A stretch of DNA of 27,945 bases, from NCBI GenBank assembly GCA_034435635.1, contig DAOTWY010000113.1:1-27945 (forward strand), in the 5' to 3' direction. Position 1 is the stretch's first letter. The number at the start of each line of letters is the position of its first letter. This DNA is from DAOTWY01 sp003696565. Lineage in GTDB: Bacteria > Chloroflexota > Anaerolineae > Aggregatilineales > Phototrophicaceae. The notes under the pieces are model-generated. The model made no database searches and had not been told where the DNA came from. It saw only the letters and a program-made list of their open reading frames with translations. The translations under genes and the position numbers were made by a program. Shown here piece by piece: positions 1 through 8,414 of this stretch.

Positions 1-468
1 GTACAACTTAGCATCAAACCAGTACCAACACATTTGCGTACCCAATCAATGGAATTTTTTGCCGGATTTTGGATATTGTGGGTGATGTTCCCACTCATTG
101 CTGTTTTTAGTGGTTGTTTTGTGTTATATCGACAAATACACGCAAAACGACATCGTATGTTACGGAGAAAATCTGCATTAAAACGTGCTCAACAAAGACT
201 AATGCAAGCTGATACTGGTGATAAAATTGCACGCATTGTTTATGCATATATAGCAGATCAACATAACCTTGCTAATCATGATGTGACACATAACAACTGG
301 TTGGAATTCCTGCCCGTTAGTTACAACGCAACCACACTTGAAATTCACGTGGACGAAGCACGAGGATACCAATTTGCACCAAGCAGTGACCACGTTAATT
401 TACGCCCTTTAGCAAAACGCATAGCACACTTACTTAATGAGTTAGATGACATATGGCAAAACGAATAA
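1..468 (+). CDS. BatD-like protein, C-terminal part (cut by window start)
   Basis: The frame is open from base 1 to a TAA at 466-468, giving 155 visible residues, so the true start lies upstream of the window. The visible part has one transmembrane segment (about residues 22-42, starting FFAGFWILWV) followed by a basic stretch (RRKSALKRAQQRL) and a soluble tail with a helical part containing YAYIADQHNL. This layout (membrane anchor, basic ALKRAxxRL helix, small cytoplasmic domain) is what I know from the C-termini of BatD/oxygen-tolerance proteins. A BatE-like TPR gene overlaps its end by 16 nt, which fits a Bat (Bacteroides aerotolerance) type operon. The function of Bat proteins is poorly defined; they are thought to act with MoxR ATPases and VWA proteins at the membrane. 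The assignment rests on a short C-terminal region and on context. Confidence 0.6.
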   Translation, partial: VQLSIKPVPTHLRTQSMEFFAGFWILWVMFPLIAVFSGCFVLYRQIHAKRHRMLRRKSALKRAQQRLMQADTGDKIARIVYAYIADQHNLANHDVTHNNWLEFLPVSYNATTLEIHVDEARGYQFAPSSDHVNLRPLAKRIAHLLNELDDIWQNE

Positions 469-1196
469 TTTTGTTTTTGATATTAAACAGCATTGTGCTA
501 ATTTCTCTTTTTGCACAAGATCAACGCATGAGCGATGCTAATATTGCCTATCTAAATGGCGATTATCAAACAGCCATTAGACTATATGAGGCATTGATAG
601 CTGATGGTGTGCAAGATGCTAACGTATATTTCAACCTCGGCAATGCTTATTATGAGGCTGGGCAACCAGGATTTGCACTTGTTAACTATCGTCGCGCTCA
701 GCAGATTGCCCCTCGTGACGAGCAAATTAATGCCAATATCACTTTAATTCGGGCGATACGTGTTGATTTTCAAGGCAGTGAGTCTTATTGGCTTGATAGT
801 CTTGCAATGTCAACCTATACAATACTTACATTACAAGAGCTTGGATTGATCGCTTTAATTATCTGGGGGATTTTTTTTATTGCGCTATCATGCCGCTTTT
901 GGGGATATCAATGGCTTAATCGTTGGTTAATTTTGATAGGTGTTTTTGCATTGATGCTTATACCCCTTTTTGGCGGACGATATTACGCTGATAAGCATCG
1001 TCCGCCGGCAGTTATTACGGCTCTTTCTGCTCCAGTAAGAAGTGGACCTAGTGAGAGCTATCTTGTGATGTATGAATTGTTTTCTGCGGCAGAGGTCCGT
1101 GTTCTGGATATAAAAAATAGTTGGGTAAGAATTACTGAACCTAATGGACGTGAGGGATGGATACCTCGAACAGCAATCACTTTGATTCACGAATAA
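453..1196 (+). CDS. BatE-like TPR and SH3-domain membrane protein
   Basis: A 247-residue protein. Residues 1-21 form a signal peptide or N-terminal anchor. Residues about 25-92 are TPR-like (ANIAYLNGDYQTAIRLYEAL, then VYFNLGNAYYEAGQPGFALV). Two hydrophobic segments lie at about 130-150 and 157-175, and the C-terminal 60 residues form a bacterial SH3-like domain (APVRSGPSESY ... GREGWIPRTAI). TPR, two TM segments and SH3 is the usual architecture of BatE proteins. The ATG overlaps the preceding BatD-like gene by 16 nt, implying translational coupling. The role is probably protein-protein or envelope interaction in a Bat-type complex, inferred from domains. The stop lies inside the convergent sucD gene (20-nt overlap) with no separate terminator between them. 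Confidence 0.75.
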   Translation: MAKRIILFLILNSIVLISLFAQDQRMSDANIAYLNGDYQTAIRLYEALIADGVQDANVYFNLGNAYYEAGQPGFALVNYRRAQQIAPRDEQINANITLIRAIRVDFQGSESYWLDSLAMSTYTILTLQELGLIALIIWGIFFIALSCRFWGYQWLNRWLILIGVFALMLIPLFGGRYYADKHRPPAVITALSAPVRSGPSESYLVMYELFSAAEVRVLDIKNSWVRITEPNGREGWIPRTAITLIHE

Positions 1197-2043
1197 TATC
1201 AACAATTTGTTCGTAATGATCCGCCACACGCACACCAGCATCACTTAACGCCTCAATTTTTTCTTGTGCTGTGCCACGACCACCTTCAATAATCGCACCG
1301 GCATGTCCCATACGCGTTCCTTGTGGGGCAGATTTACCTGCAATAAAAGCTGTTACAGGTTTAGTCATGTAATGTTTAATATATGCCGCAGCTTCGATCT
1401 CCGCACTTCCTCCAATTTCACCTAATAGCACAACATGGTCCGTATCTGCATCGTTTTCAAACATCTCTAATACATCAACAAAATTTGTCCCCAATATCGG
1501 ATCACCACCAATTCCCACAATTGTACTTTGTCCTAATCCATGTGCTGAAAGCGCATTCACTACGTCATAACATAATGCACCGCTTTTAGAAACCACACCG
1601 ATTTTACCTTTTTGAACAATTTGCCAGGGAATAATGCCGATACTACATTGTCCAGGCACTAGAATACCGGGACAATTCGACCCAATGAGGCGTGATCCTA
1701 TTTGTTTAAGATAATATCGAACCTGCATCATCTCAAACACAGGGATACCTTCTGTGATACAGATAATTAATTTTATTCCAGCATCAGCCGCTTCGTAAAT
1801 TGCGTCAACAGCATAGCTTGGTGGTACGAAGATCACACTGACATCTGCACCTGTAGCTTCAATGGCAGATTCAACATTATCAAAAACGGGTTTGCCATGT
1901 ACCCACTCACCGCCACGCCCAGGGGTTACACCTGCAACAATATTTGTATTATATTCTAGCATCTGCCCTGTATGGAAACGCCCCTCACGCCCAGTTATTC
2001 CTTGAACTAAAACACGTGTCAACTTATGAACTAAAATCGACAT
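1177..2043 (-). CDS. sucD: Succinyl-CoA ligase [ADP/GDP-forming], alpha subunit
   Basis: A 288-residue protein matching the usual SucD length. The N-terminal CoA-binding domain has the motif GITGREGRFHT, followed by a Rossmann-type fold. The SNCPGI segment and the phosphorylated histidine in GHAGAI (H247) are intact, so the enzyme should be active. With SucC it interconverts succinyl-CoA and succinate with substrate-level phosphorylation in the TCA cycle. An upstream in-frame ATG at 2055 exists, but its own sequence contains the Shine-Dalgarno GAGG (2053-2050), which sits 6 nt before the ATG at 2043, so 2043 is the start. That start lies inside the end of sucC (20-nt overlap), which implies coupling. 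Confidence 0.97.
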   Translation of the reverse strand: MSILVHKLTRVLVQGITGREGRFHTGQMLEYNTNIVAGVTPGRGGEWVHGKPVFDNVESAIEATGADVSVIFVPPSYAVDAIYEAADAGIKLIICITEGIPVFEMMQVRYYLKQIGSRLIGSNCPGILVPGQCSIGIIPWQIVQKGKIGVVSKSGALCYDVVNALSAHGLGQSTIVGIGGDPILGTNFVDVLEMFENDADTDHVVLLGEIGGSAEIEAAAYIKHYMTKPVTAFIAGKSAPQGTRMGHAGAIIEGGRGTAQEKIEALSDAGVRVADHYEQIVDIIRESK

Positions 2044-3181
2044 TTTGTACCTCATGGATCGCTTGAATTACAGCCTGAGAAAGCGTATTCATCGTACAAA
2101 TACGTAGCAAATTTGCTTGATTGAGCATTTCACAAGCCTCATTAGATTTTGTCCCTTGTAAACGCACAATCAACGGCACAGCAGATTTGAGATTGCGATA
2201 TGCTGTAATGATACCCTGTGCTACCTCGTCACAACGTGTCATACCACCAAAAATATTGACAAGCAGCACTGCCACAGATGGTTCAGATAAGATAATCTCT
2301 GTTGCTGTTTGTATTTTTTCAGCAATTGCACCGCCACCTATATCAAGAAAGTTAGCCGGCTTCCCACCATAAAAGTGTATAGCATCCATTGTTGCCATCG
2401 CTAACCCCGCACCGTTAACCAAACATCCAATATTCCCGTCTAGTCGTATATAGCTCAATTTTGCATTTCTGGCACGGATCATAGTTTCATCTTCAGTGCT
2501 GGTGTCTCGCATGGCTGCAAGATCAGCATGACGAAACAAAGCATTATCATCAATAATCAATTTCGCATCTAATGCCATAAATTGTTGTGTTTTAGTAATT
2601 GCCAATGGGTTGATCTCTACTAATGTTGCATCGCTTTGTACATAACACCGATAAATCGCTTGCACCAGAGTATCAAACTTTCGCCATAAATCACGCGGTA
2701 AATTCAATTCGCTTGCGATACGCATCACTTGGTAAGATCGCAACCCAATAATAGGATTAATATATGCTTTTATGACCTGGTCTGGATCAGCAAACGCGCT
2801 TTCTTCTACGTGCATGCCGCCAGTTGCCGTTGCTACAAGAACCGGTTGCCCACTTGAACGGTCATTAACAATCGCAATATATAATTCTTCAGCTATATTT
2901 ACAGTTGTTTCTACTAAAACTTTATGAATTGGTAACCCTTGAATGTTGTTTTTTAGCATCACACTGGTGTAATATTCTGCTTCTTCCGGGGTGTGTGCTT
3001 GTTTGATCCCTTCAGATCGAGCACGTTCACCAGCTAACACTTGTGCTTTGATAAAAACATGACCACCTTGCCGGTTGGCAATATAAAACGCCTCTTTTGG
3101 GGTATGTGCAATTTCTCCGTGTGGAACAGGTACGCCAAACTCCGCAAGACGTTGCTTGGATTGATATTCATGTAATCTCAC
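2024..3181 (-). CDS. sucC: Succinyl-CoA ligase, beta subunit
   Basis: A 385-residue protein with the usual SucC length and an ATP-grasp fold. It begins VRLHEYQSKQ, the family's typical N-terminus. Other landmarks are the KAQVLAGER nucleotide-site region, VEINPLAI, and the C-terminal GGMTRCDEVAQGI segment (commonly GGIxRCD). The frame is open to 3361, but that extension runs through the DUF503 gene and is not conserved. A GTG at 3181 preceded by GGTG fits both the family N-terminus and the spacing. The DUF503 stop lies 4 nt upstream, so DUF503-sucC-sucD forms one operon. Confidence 0.97.
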   Translation of the reverse strand: MRLHEYQSKQRLAEFGVPVPHGEIAHTPKEAFYIANRQGGHVFIKAQVLAGERARSEGIKQAHTPEEAEYYTSVMLKNNIQGLPIHKVLVETTVNIAEELYIAIVNDRSSGQPVLVATATGGMHVEESAFADPDQVIKAYINPIIGLRSYQVMRIASELNLPRDLWRKFDTLVQAIYRCYVQSDATLVEINPLAITKTQQFMALDAKLIIDDNALFRHADLAAMRDTSTEDETMIRARNAKLSYIRLDGNIGCLVNGAGLAMATMDAIHFYGGKPANFLDIGGGAIAEKIQTATEIILSEPSVAVLLVNIFGGMTRCDEVAQGIITAYRNLKSAVPLIVRLQGTKSNEACEMLNQANLLRICTMNTLSQAVIQAIHEVQNVDFSS

Positions 3182-3185
3182 AATT

Positions 3186-3482
3186 TCACCTAATAATTTC
3201 GATTTTATTTTGAATAATAACAATTTCTGGGAAATGTGTTTCGACCCAGACTGTGACAGTTTGGAGAGTCTGCTGAATATGTCGACTTGAGTTACTAACT
3301 GTTGTAATAGCGATCTGTGCAGACTGCCAAATATCGTGATGGTCAACTTCTGCTGTTGCAATATTAAACTGGCGTTGTATTTTTGCTTGCATTGATTTTA
3401 AAATACCACGTTTCTCTTTCAATGAACTAACGCCTGGTAAATAAAGATCAAGTGTGAGTAACCCAATTACCACTTTTGACAT
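3186..3482 (-). CDS. DUF503 (YlxP-like) small protein
   Basis: A 98-residue protein recognised as DUF503/YlxP from its N-terminus (VIGLLTLDLYLPGVSSLKEK), the following KRGILKSMQAKI helix, and NIATAEVDHHDIWQSAQIAI. YlxP proteins are often encoded near nusA-infB-rbfA and are poorly characterised. Here the gene is instead the first gene of an operon with sucC and sucD, with only 4 nt before the sucC GTG. A promoter with a perfect TATAAT lies directly upstream. No strong Shine-Dalgarno is visible before the ATG, and the predicted leader is under 30 nt. Family membership is fairly certain; the function is not known. Confidence 0.88.
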   Translation of the reverse strand: MSKVVIGLLTLDLYLPGVSSLKEKRGILKSMQAKIQRQFNIATAEVDHHDIWQSAQIAITTVSNSSRHIQQTLQTVTVWVETHFPEIVIIQNKIEIIR

Positions 3483-3515
3483 AAGATTTTTTGTGGAATG
3501 ATAAACATTACTACC

Positions 3516-3544
3516 ATTATACTATGGTTGTTGTTAGCGTTGAA
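3516..3544 (-). promoter_or_regulatory. Promoter of the DUF503-sucC-sucD operon
   Basis: On the minus strand a perfect TATAAT (3521-3516) is preceded after 17 nt by a weak -35, TTCAAC (3544-3539, 3 of 6 matches). The predicted start is near 3509, giving a leader of about 27 nt. Confidence 0.55.
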
Positions 3545-3563
3545 TCCAGGGTTGCGCTATACT
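3534..3563 (+). promoter_or_regulatory. Possible promoter of the LysM/DUF192/M23 operon
   Basis: TATACT (3558-3563) is preceded after 18 nt by TTAGCG (3534-3539). The -35 is weak. The element overlaps the divergent DUF503 promoter, so the two may interfere. Confidence 0.4.
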
Positions 3564-3605
3564 GGCTAATATGTTTTACAAGTCAACCCAACTATGGGGG
3601 TATTT

Positions 3606-5339
3606 ATGAAACGATCCAACCTACTTGCATTTGCCCTCATCGTACTATTACTGGGCATAACGTCAATTTCTGCCCAAGACGATGAAGAAAATTTATTAAC
3701 TAATCCTGGTTTTGAAGAACCATTTGTTGCACAAGGGGGTAGCCCTGTACGAATGGTAGCACAAGGCTGGACACCCTGGCACCTACCTCGTACCGATGAC
3801 ATGCCAGATTACGCAAATCGCCAGCCCGTTTATGCATTGGCAACTGACGATGAGCCACGCATTTGGGAAGGCGAAATGGCACAATTGATGTATAACAACA
3901 CGTGGTACACCCATATTGGTGGTGTTTACCAAGTTGTAGAAAACATCACACCTGGGACTGAGTTACGCTTTCAAGTGTATGTTTATGTCTGGTCTTCTGC
4001 ATTTTCTGACCGTGAGAAAAGTGAAGATGATGGTCAGGTTATAGTGCAGGTGGGTATTGATCCAATGGGCGGCACGGATCCAACAAGTAATAATATTGTT
4101 TGGTCACCTGGTTTGCCCCAGTACGACGCTTACCGTCCTTATAGCGTTATTGCTACTGCTGCAAACGATACGGTCAGTGTGTGGGTACGGTCTACTGTAG
4201 GTAAACCTGTTGAATACAGCTATATTTATTTGGATGCCGCAACACTGTCTCCAACCACACAAACCATTATTTTCACTGAAACACCTCAATCAACTACCGT
4301 GGCAATTGCTCCATCCGAAACAACCATACCAACAGATACAGAAGTTCCGCCTACAAACACAACTGTGCCACCATCTAATACGCCTGTACCACAAACGACA
4401 AACACGAGTGTTCCATCAAACACACCTATACCTACCTCAACGAATACAGATATTCCACCATCTGAAACCCCAACCACAGATGTAACTCAAACATTGCCAC
4501 CGACCAATACAACTTCACCAACTAACACAGTTATGCCTCCGCCAACGTTACCGGCAGATAACATTGATCCAACACCAACACGAGAAGGTGTTAGCGTCAC
4601 TAACACACCTACACTGCAAGCAACGGATACAAGCACACCAACTAACACTGAGCCGGTTATCGTTCCAACAGATACCCCTGCACCCACTAATACACCTATA
4701 TCCACAGGAGGCAATACAGTCAGCCCGCAGTTCCGTAACACCTTGACATATGTTGTTCAGCGTGGAGATACCGTAGGGCGTATTGCTATTTTATATGGCA
4801 GCACAGTAGAGGCAATTAATGCAGCTAATGGACTAAATGAGGATAATCTCATTTATGTTAATCAAACCTTATTAATCCCTGTGCCGTTGCCACCGCCAGC
4901 GACTTCTACACCAACACCGACCTTAACACCATCGGTTACACCGGAAATATATCCAACAGATGTGCAGACAACCGGGCAGGGTGGTGCAACACTTGTGCAC
5001 ATGGTCCAACGCGGGGAAACACTTTCTTCAATTGCGCGCCGCTATAACACAACAGTCCAAGCCATTGCCCAGGCGAATCGTATTACAAATGTCAACTTGA
5101 TCTATGCTGGTCAACAGTTAGCTATTCCAACGAATACGCCGAATATTGCACCGACACCTGTTACAACAACATTTGGCACTGGTGGACAGTGCTTAGCAGG
5201 GGCACAGCACGTTGTTCAACCTGGGGAAAATCTTGTAACTATTACGCTTGCCTATTGTGTGTCATTGCAAAACATCATTCAACTTAATGGATTACAACCG
5301 CCATATGTTGTCCAAGTTGGTGATGTATTGAGAATACCA
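3606..5339 (+). CDS. Secreted LysM protein with Thr/Pro-rich linker and N-terminal beta-sandwich-like domain
   Basis: About 578 residues. The start at 3606 is chosen over the in-frame ATG at 3594 because GGGGG (3596-3600) sits 5 nt before it and a clean signal peptide follows (MKRSNLLAFALIVLLLG, cleaved near ISAQ-DD). Residues about 30-215 begin LLTNPGFEEPF, a motif common at the start of CBM4/9-like or related extracellular beta-sandwich domains. Residues about 224-375 are a Thr/Pro/Asn linker rich in PTNT and PSNTP units. Three LysM domains follow at about 380-425, 465-508 and 535-577; each has a V-Q-x-G-(D/E) core and a Y/V-x-x-x-Q-x-L-x-I-P end. LysM binds N-acetylglucosamine-containing glycans such as peptidoglycan, so the protein is probably wall-attached. 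The stop codon is TGA at 5340-5342, overlapping the next gene's ATG. The ligand of the N-terminal domain is unknown. Confidence 0.88.
4276..4730 (+). repeat. Degenerate tandem repeat encoding a Thr/Pro-rich linker
   Basis: A low-complexity, A/C-rich coding stretch made of short, imperfect units such as ccaacaaatacacc that encode PTNT, PSNTP and PTDTP. It separates the N-terminal domain from the LysM domains. It is typical of extracellular linkers and prone to slippage. Confidence 0.8.
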
Positions 5340-5710
5340 TGAGCTATCGTGTAATTAAGAATGCCGAAACCGGTGACATCATACTACGCAAAGCGAAGTG
5401 GTGTGCATCATTCTGGTGTCATCTAAAAGGATTACAATTTGTTAGAAATTTACCAGAAGATGAAGGATTGTTGTTTGTGACTGGAAAAGAAACCCGGTCA
5501 CAAGCAACCATTCATATGTTTTTTATGTTTTTTAGCATTGGCGTTGTATGGTTGGATTCTCAAGGTAAAGTAGTAGATAAAAAACTTGCTAAACCCTGGA
5601 GACCAGCCTATGCACCATCCCTACCTGCACAATATTATATTGAAGCACGTCCGAGTGTGTTAGACAAAGTGCAAATTGGAGATATTCTACAGTTTGATGA
5701 GGTAAAATGA
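5339..5710 (+). CDS. DUF192 family protein
   Basis: A 123-residue protein recognised as DUF192 (COG1430 type) by the layout GLQFVRNLPEDEGLLFV, then a hydrophobic IHMFFMFFSIGVVWLD, then GKVVD and a C-terminal IEARPSVLDKVQIGDIL. The molecular function of DUF192 is unsettled. Many members carry a signal peptide, but this one has none visible. Its ATG overlaps the stop of the LysM gene (ATGA) and its own stop overlaps the ATG of the LysM/M23 gene (ATGA), so all three are translationally coupled. Position between two envelope genes suggests a related role, but that is context only. Confidence 0.85.
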   Translation: MSYRVIKNAETGDIILRKAKWCASFWCHLKGLQFVRNLPEDEGLLFVTGKETRSQATIHMFFMFFSIGVVWLDSQGKVVDKKLAKPWRPAYAPSLPAQYYIEARPSVLDKVQIGDILQFDEVK

Positions 5711-7128
5711 TCCGTCACCTTTTAGCAAAGCCGCTTATTATTATGATGCTATTGCTATTTACAACTACTACGCTTGGTCAATCTGAAGTTCCTCCAGACG
5801 ATCCTAATATTATTATCCATATTGTACAACGTGGTGAAAATCTTTTTCGCATCGCATTAAATTATGGGTTGACAACAGAACAAGTTGCACAAGCCAACAA
5901 TATCACTGATCCAGGAAATATCTTTGTTGGGCAAAGATTGATTATTCCTTTTAATGAGTTGGCAATTGTTCAGCAACCCCCAGAAACGCATATTGTTCAG
6001 CCTGGCGAGACCTTACAGCGAATTGCCGATCTTTATGGTTTAACAATAGATACATTGATCCAACTAAATGGTATTGAAAATCCTAACCGCATTTATGTTG
6101 GGCAGGTTTTACAAATTAGCGGTGAAGCGGTTGAACCAGACTTTATTGAAACAATTCACATTGTGCAAAGTGGAGAATCCTTATCTGGTATTGCGCGTCA
6201 ATATGGGGTGGCATTAGCGGATATTCAGCAAGTAAACGATATTGTAAACCCTTCACGTATTTATGTTGGGCAACAGCTTATTATTCCAGGCATTCATCCA
6301 ACAAATACGACAGCAGCAGAATTACCAGATTTTGTAACCAGTCTTAACTTACGTCCACTATCATTTGTAGAAGGACAAACAGGTTTAATAAGATTAACAA
6401 CACAAACACCAGCCAATGTAACCGCATCATTTCTTAATCGTTCTCAGGTTGTTATTTCACAGGAAAACAACACTGTTCATCTGATGTTCATACCGATACC
6501 TATTTTTACAGAAGCAGGAATATATCCAATTGAAATCACTCTAACGTCTTCCACAGGTGAGATCGCACAAATCAGTTTTAATATCCAAGTGGTTAGTGGG
6601 GGATATGGCAGTCAATATATTACGTTGCCAGAAGACAAAGTGCCTCTTTTAGCTCCCGGTGTTGAGCAAAATGAGATGGCAATCTTGACAACAGTGACAA
6701 GCTCATTCACCAATGAACGTTACTACCAGGGTACCATGAGTTTGCCGGCAGCAGCAGCCATGAACGCCCCCTATGGAACACGTCGCTCTTATAATGGCGG
6801 AGCGTTTGACCATTATCATAATGGGGCTGATTTTGCGGGGGCACCCGGCACACCTGTGTATGCTGCCGCTCCGGGACAAGTTGTATTGGCAGATACACTT
6901 AATATCCGAGGCATTTCTGTCGTTATTGATCACGGCTGGGGCGTTTATACAAATTACTCTCACATGGCGGAACGTTATGTCAATATTGGAGACTTTGTTC
7001 AAACAGGACAGCCCATTGGTGCAGTTGGTAACACTGGACGGGCAACAGGGGCACATCTGCATTGGGAACTATGGGTTAATGGCATCCCTGTTGATCCAAT
7101 GCAATGGGTCTGGCAAACATTTCCATAA
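5707..7128 (+). CDS. Secreted M23 (LytM-type) peptidase with three LysM domains
   Basis: 473 residues. A signal peptide spans about 1-25 (LLAKPLIIMMLLLFTTTTLG). LysM domains lie at 38-82, 95-138 and 151-194, all starting HIVQxGE. An Ig-like or beta-rich region occupies about 215-297. The C-terminal domain (about 352-470) is a peptidase M23 with the zinc ligands visible: H371 and D375 in HNGAD, H450 and H452 in HLHWE, plus the conserved SHM (H419). All catalytic positions are intact, so it should cleave peptidoglycan cross-links or peptide stems while anchored by LysM. It is the last gene of a three-gene operon, coupled by a 4-nt overlap and followed by a strong terminator. Confidence 0.95.
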   Translation: MIRHLLAKPLIIMMLLLFTTTTLGQSEVPPDDPNIIIHIVQRGENLFRIALNYGLTTEQVAQANNITDPGNIFVGQRLIIPFNELAIVQQPPETHIVQPGETLQRIADLYGLTIDTLIQLNGIENPNRIYVGQVLQISGEAVEPDFIETIHIVQSGESLSGIARQYGVALADIQQVNDIVNPSRIYVGQQLIIPGIHPTNTTAAELPDFVTSLNLRPLSFVEGQTGLIRLTTQTPANVTASFLNRSQVVISQENNTVHLMFIPIPIFTEAGIYPIEITLTSSTGEIAQISFNIQVVSGGYGSQYITLPEDKVPLLAPGVEQNEMAILTTVTSSFTNERYYQGTMSLPAAAAMNAPYGTRRSYNGGAFDHYHNGADFAGAPGTPVYAAAPGQVVLADTLNIRGISVVIDHGWGVYTNYSHMAERYVNIGDFVQTGQPIGAVGNTGRATGAHLHWELWVNGIPVDPMQWVWQTFP

Positions 7129-7131
7129 AAC

Positions 7132-7161
7132 AAACAGACCTAGAAAAATCCAGGTCTGTTT
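7132..7161. terminator. Bidirectional intrinsic terminator between convergent genes
   Basis: A perfect 10-bp stem AAACAGACCT / AGGTCTGTTT (7132-7141 and 7152-7161) with a 10-nt loop. T-rich tails follow on both strands (GTTTATTTATCC on plus, TTTGTTTTATGG on minus). It sits in the 35-nt gap between the M23 gene and the convergent membrane gene and can serve both. Confidence 0.9.
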
Positions 7162-7163
7162 AT

Positions 7164-8351
7164 TTATCCTTCGACTTTATAATACGCGCCATCAAGTACT
7201 TCAAAATCTGTGAATAAGAAGTGATCATGATAGTAGTGAATCCACAAGAACGACAGGATAGATGTATAGTACGCGACATCAAAACGCCATAGCTGCAAAG
7301 CGCGCGTGTCTCCAACTGGTACCACTGCCGCAGATGGTGTGATAATATGTGCCATTGCAAATACAACTAAGAAGATCACCAGTGAGCCAACTAGCATAAT
7401 GGCACTTAAAAGGTATAGTCCTCGTGAGTTTTCATTTGTGCGGCTAAAGCGTGAAACAAGTGGTGCGCTCTGATCTAATTGTCCCATTGCTTGTTTCACT
7501 TTGATAATATAGAACGTGATCGCCAAATATTGGAAAGAATGCCAAGTATTTAACCCTTGAAATGCTGTATCAAGGTTGGGCAAGGCAGGCATCGTAAAAG
7601 CAATCACAATAGTAAAAGCGATAAAAGTTGTTTTAGGGACATTCAAAATCCCCTGGCGATATTCCTGATAGGTCTTGTAAACAAAAGCAATAACTGCCAC
7701 TGCAAAAACAGCTGACATTGTATAGAACAGCCATTTTTGCTGAAAGAACCCAGGAATAACACGAGTTAAATCATTCACACCAATATCAAATGAGCCTTCA
7801 CTAACTTTCCAAGCTGCTACAGGGAACAGACATGTGAGAATGACTGCATAGTCAATAAGCCGGGCGCGCATACTCACAGCACTTTGTTTACGAACAAAGT
7901 TATGTTCTTTATGATTATACAGTTCAACAATATAGGTAACTTGATGCAACACATGTAATGCCGCCCAGAAAAAGAAAACGGTTAGCAGCAGTGTTAAATT
8001 TAAGAATGCTAATGAAACAACAACGATGGGGATAATGATGGATGAGCGTAACAACATTGGATACCGTTTGCCAAAATCCGCATCTAACCCCGTACGTAAG
8101 AACGTAGACATCATATGCGGACCGCCAACAGCAATAGCAACAAAACCATTAACAAGATTCCGGCTTACATCTGGATCCATGCCAAACTGGACCCCTAGTA
8201 AATAAACCAAATACGGTAGTGGCACAACAATCACGCTGAAAGTGATAAACATCAAATCCCAACGACGATTACGCAGCCACAACGATTTTTGATCGACATC
8301 TTTAATTTGACTACTGCCCATTACAGGCATTGGTGCAGCAGATACGCTCAT
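7164..8351 (-). CDS. Polytopic membrane protein with conserved-looking intramembrane histidines
   Basis: 395 residues. The ATG at 8351 is preferred over the TTG at 8357 because AAAGG lies 6 nt upstream of it. I count roughly eight to nine hydrophobic segments. Histidines lie in or at the edge of these segments: H79 in GGPHMMSTFLR, H133 and H136 in ALHVLHQ, H271 in NTWHSFQY, and H372, H375 and H377 in WIHYYHDHF. This clustering resembles membrane di-metal oxygenases and Brp/Blh-like proteins, but I cannot name the family. The gene has its own promoter directly after tdk and ends at the shared terminator, so it is probably monocistronic. It is certainly an integral membrane protein; a metal-dependent role is inference. 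Confidence 0.75.
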   Translation of the reverse strand: MSVSAAPMPVMGSSQIKDVDQKSLWLRNRRWDLMFITFSVIVVPLPYLVYLLGVQFGMDPDVSRNLVNGFVAIAVGGPHMMSTFLRTGLDADFGKRYPMLLRSSIIIPIVVVSLAFLNLTLLLTVFFFWAALHVLHQVTYIVELYNHKEHNFVRKQSAVSMRARLIDYAVILTCLFPVAAWKVSEGSFDIGVNDLTRVIPGFFQQKWLFYTMSAVFAVAVIAFVYKTYQEYRQGILNVPKTTFIAFTIVIAFTMPALPNLDTAFQGLNTWHSFQYLAITFYIIKVKQAMGQLDQSAPLVSRFSRTNENSRGLYLLSAIMLVGSLVIFLVVFAMAHIITPSAAVVPVGDTRALQLWRFDVAYYTSILSFLWIHYYHDHFLFTDFEVLDGAYYKVEG

Positions 8352-8414
8352 AGACAACCTTTCATACTATCCTGATCATGTAAACACGGACTATCCAGTA
8401 AAAGTTACGTTTAT

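Noticed and set aside
3182..3361. N-terminal extension of sucC by 60 residues to an upstream start at 3361
   Set aside because: The extension overlaps the DUF503 gene and is unlike SucC; the family N-terminus begins at the GTG at 3181 with a suitable Shine-Dalgarno.
3540..3563. TTGAAT (3540-3545) as the -35 for TATACT
   Set aside because: The spacer would be only 12 nt.
4276..4730. Short repeated units that might suggest a CRISPR array
   Set aside because: The units are short, imperfect and in frame, encode PTNT-type residues, and have no spacer-repeat periodicity.
4286..4741. Two open frames on the minus strand (4286-4477 and 4487-4741) encoding Val/Gly-rich peptides
   Set aside because: They are the antisense of the Thr/Pro linker repeats; the repeat composition keeps stop codons away. 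No start signals or family resemblance.
6703..7213. Open frames opposite or out of frame within the M23 peptidase domain (6703-7062 minus, 6773-7213 plus)
   Set aside because: They lie wholly or mostly over a well-conserved M23 domain and show no recognisable protein features.
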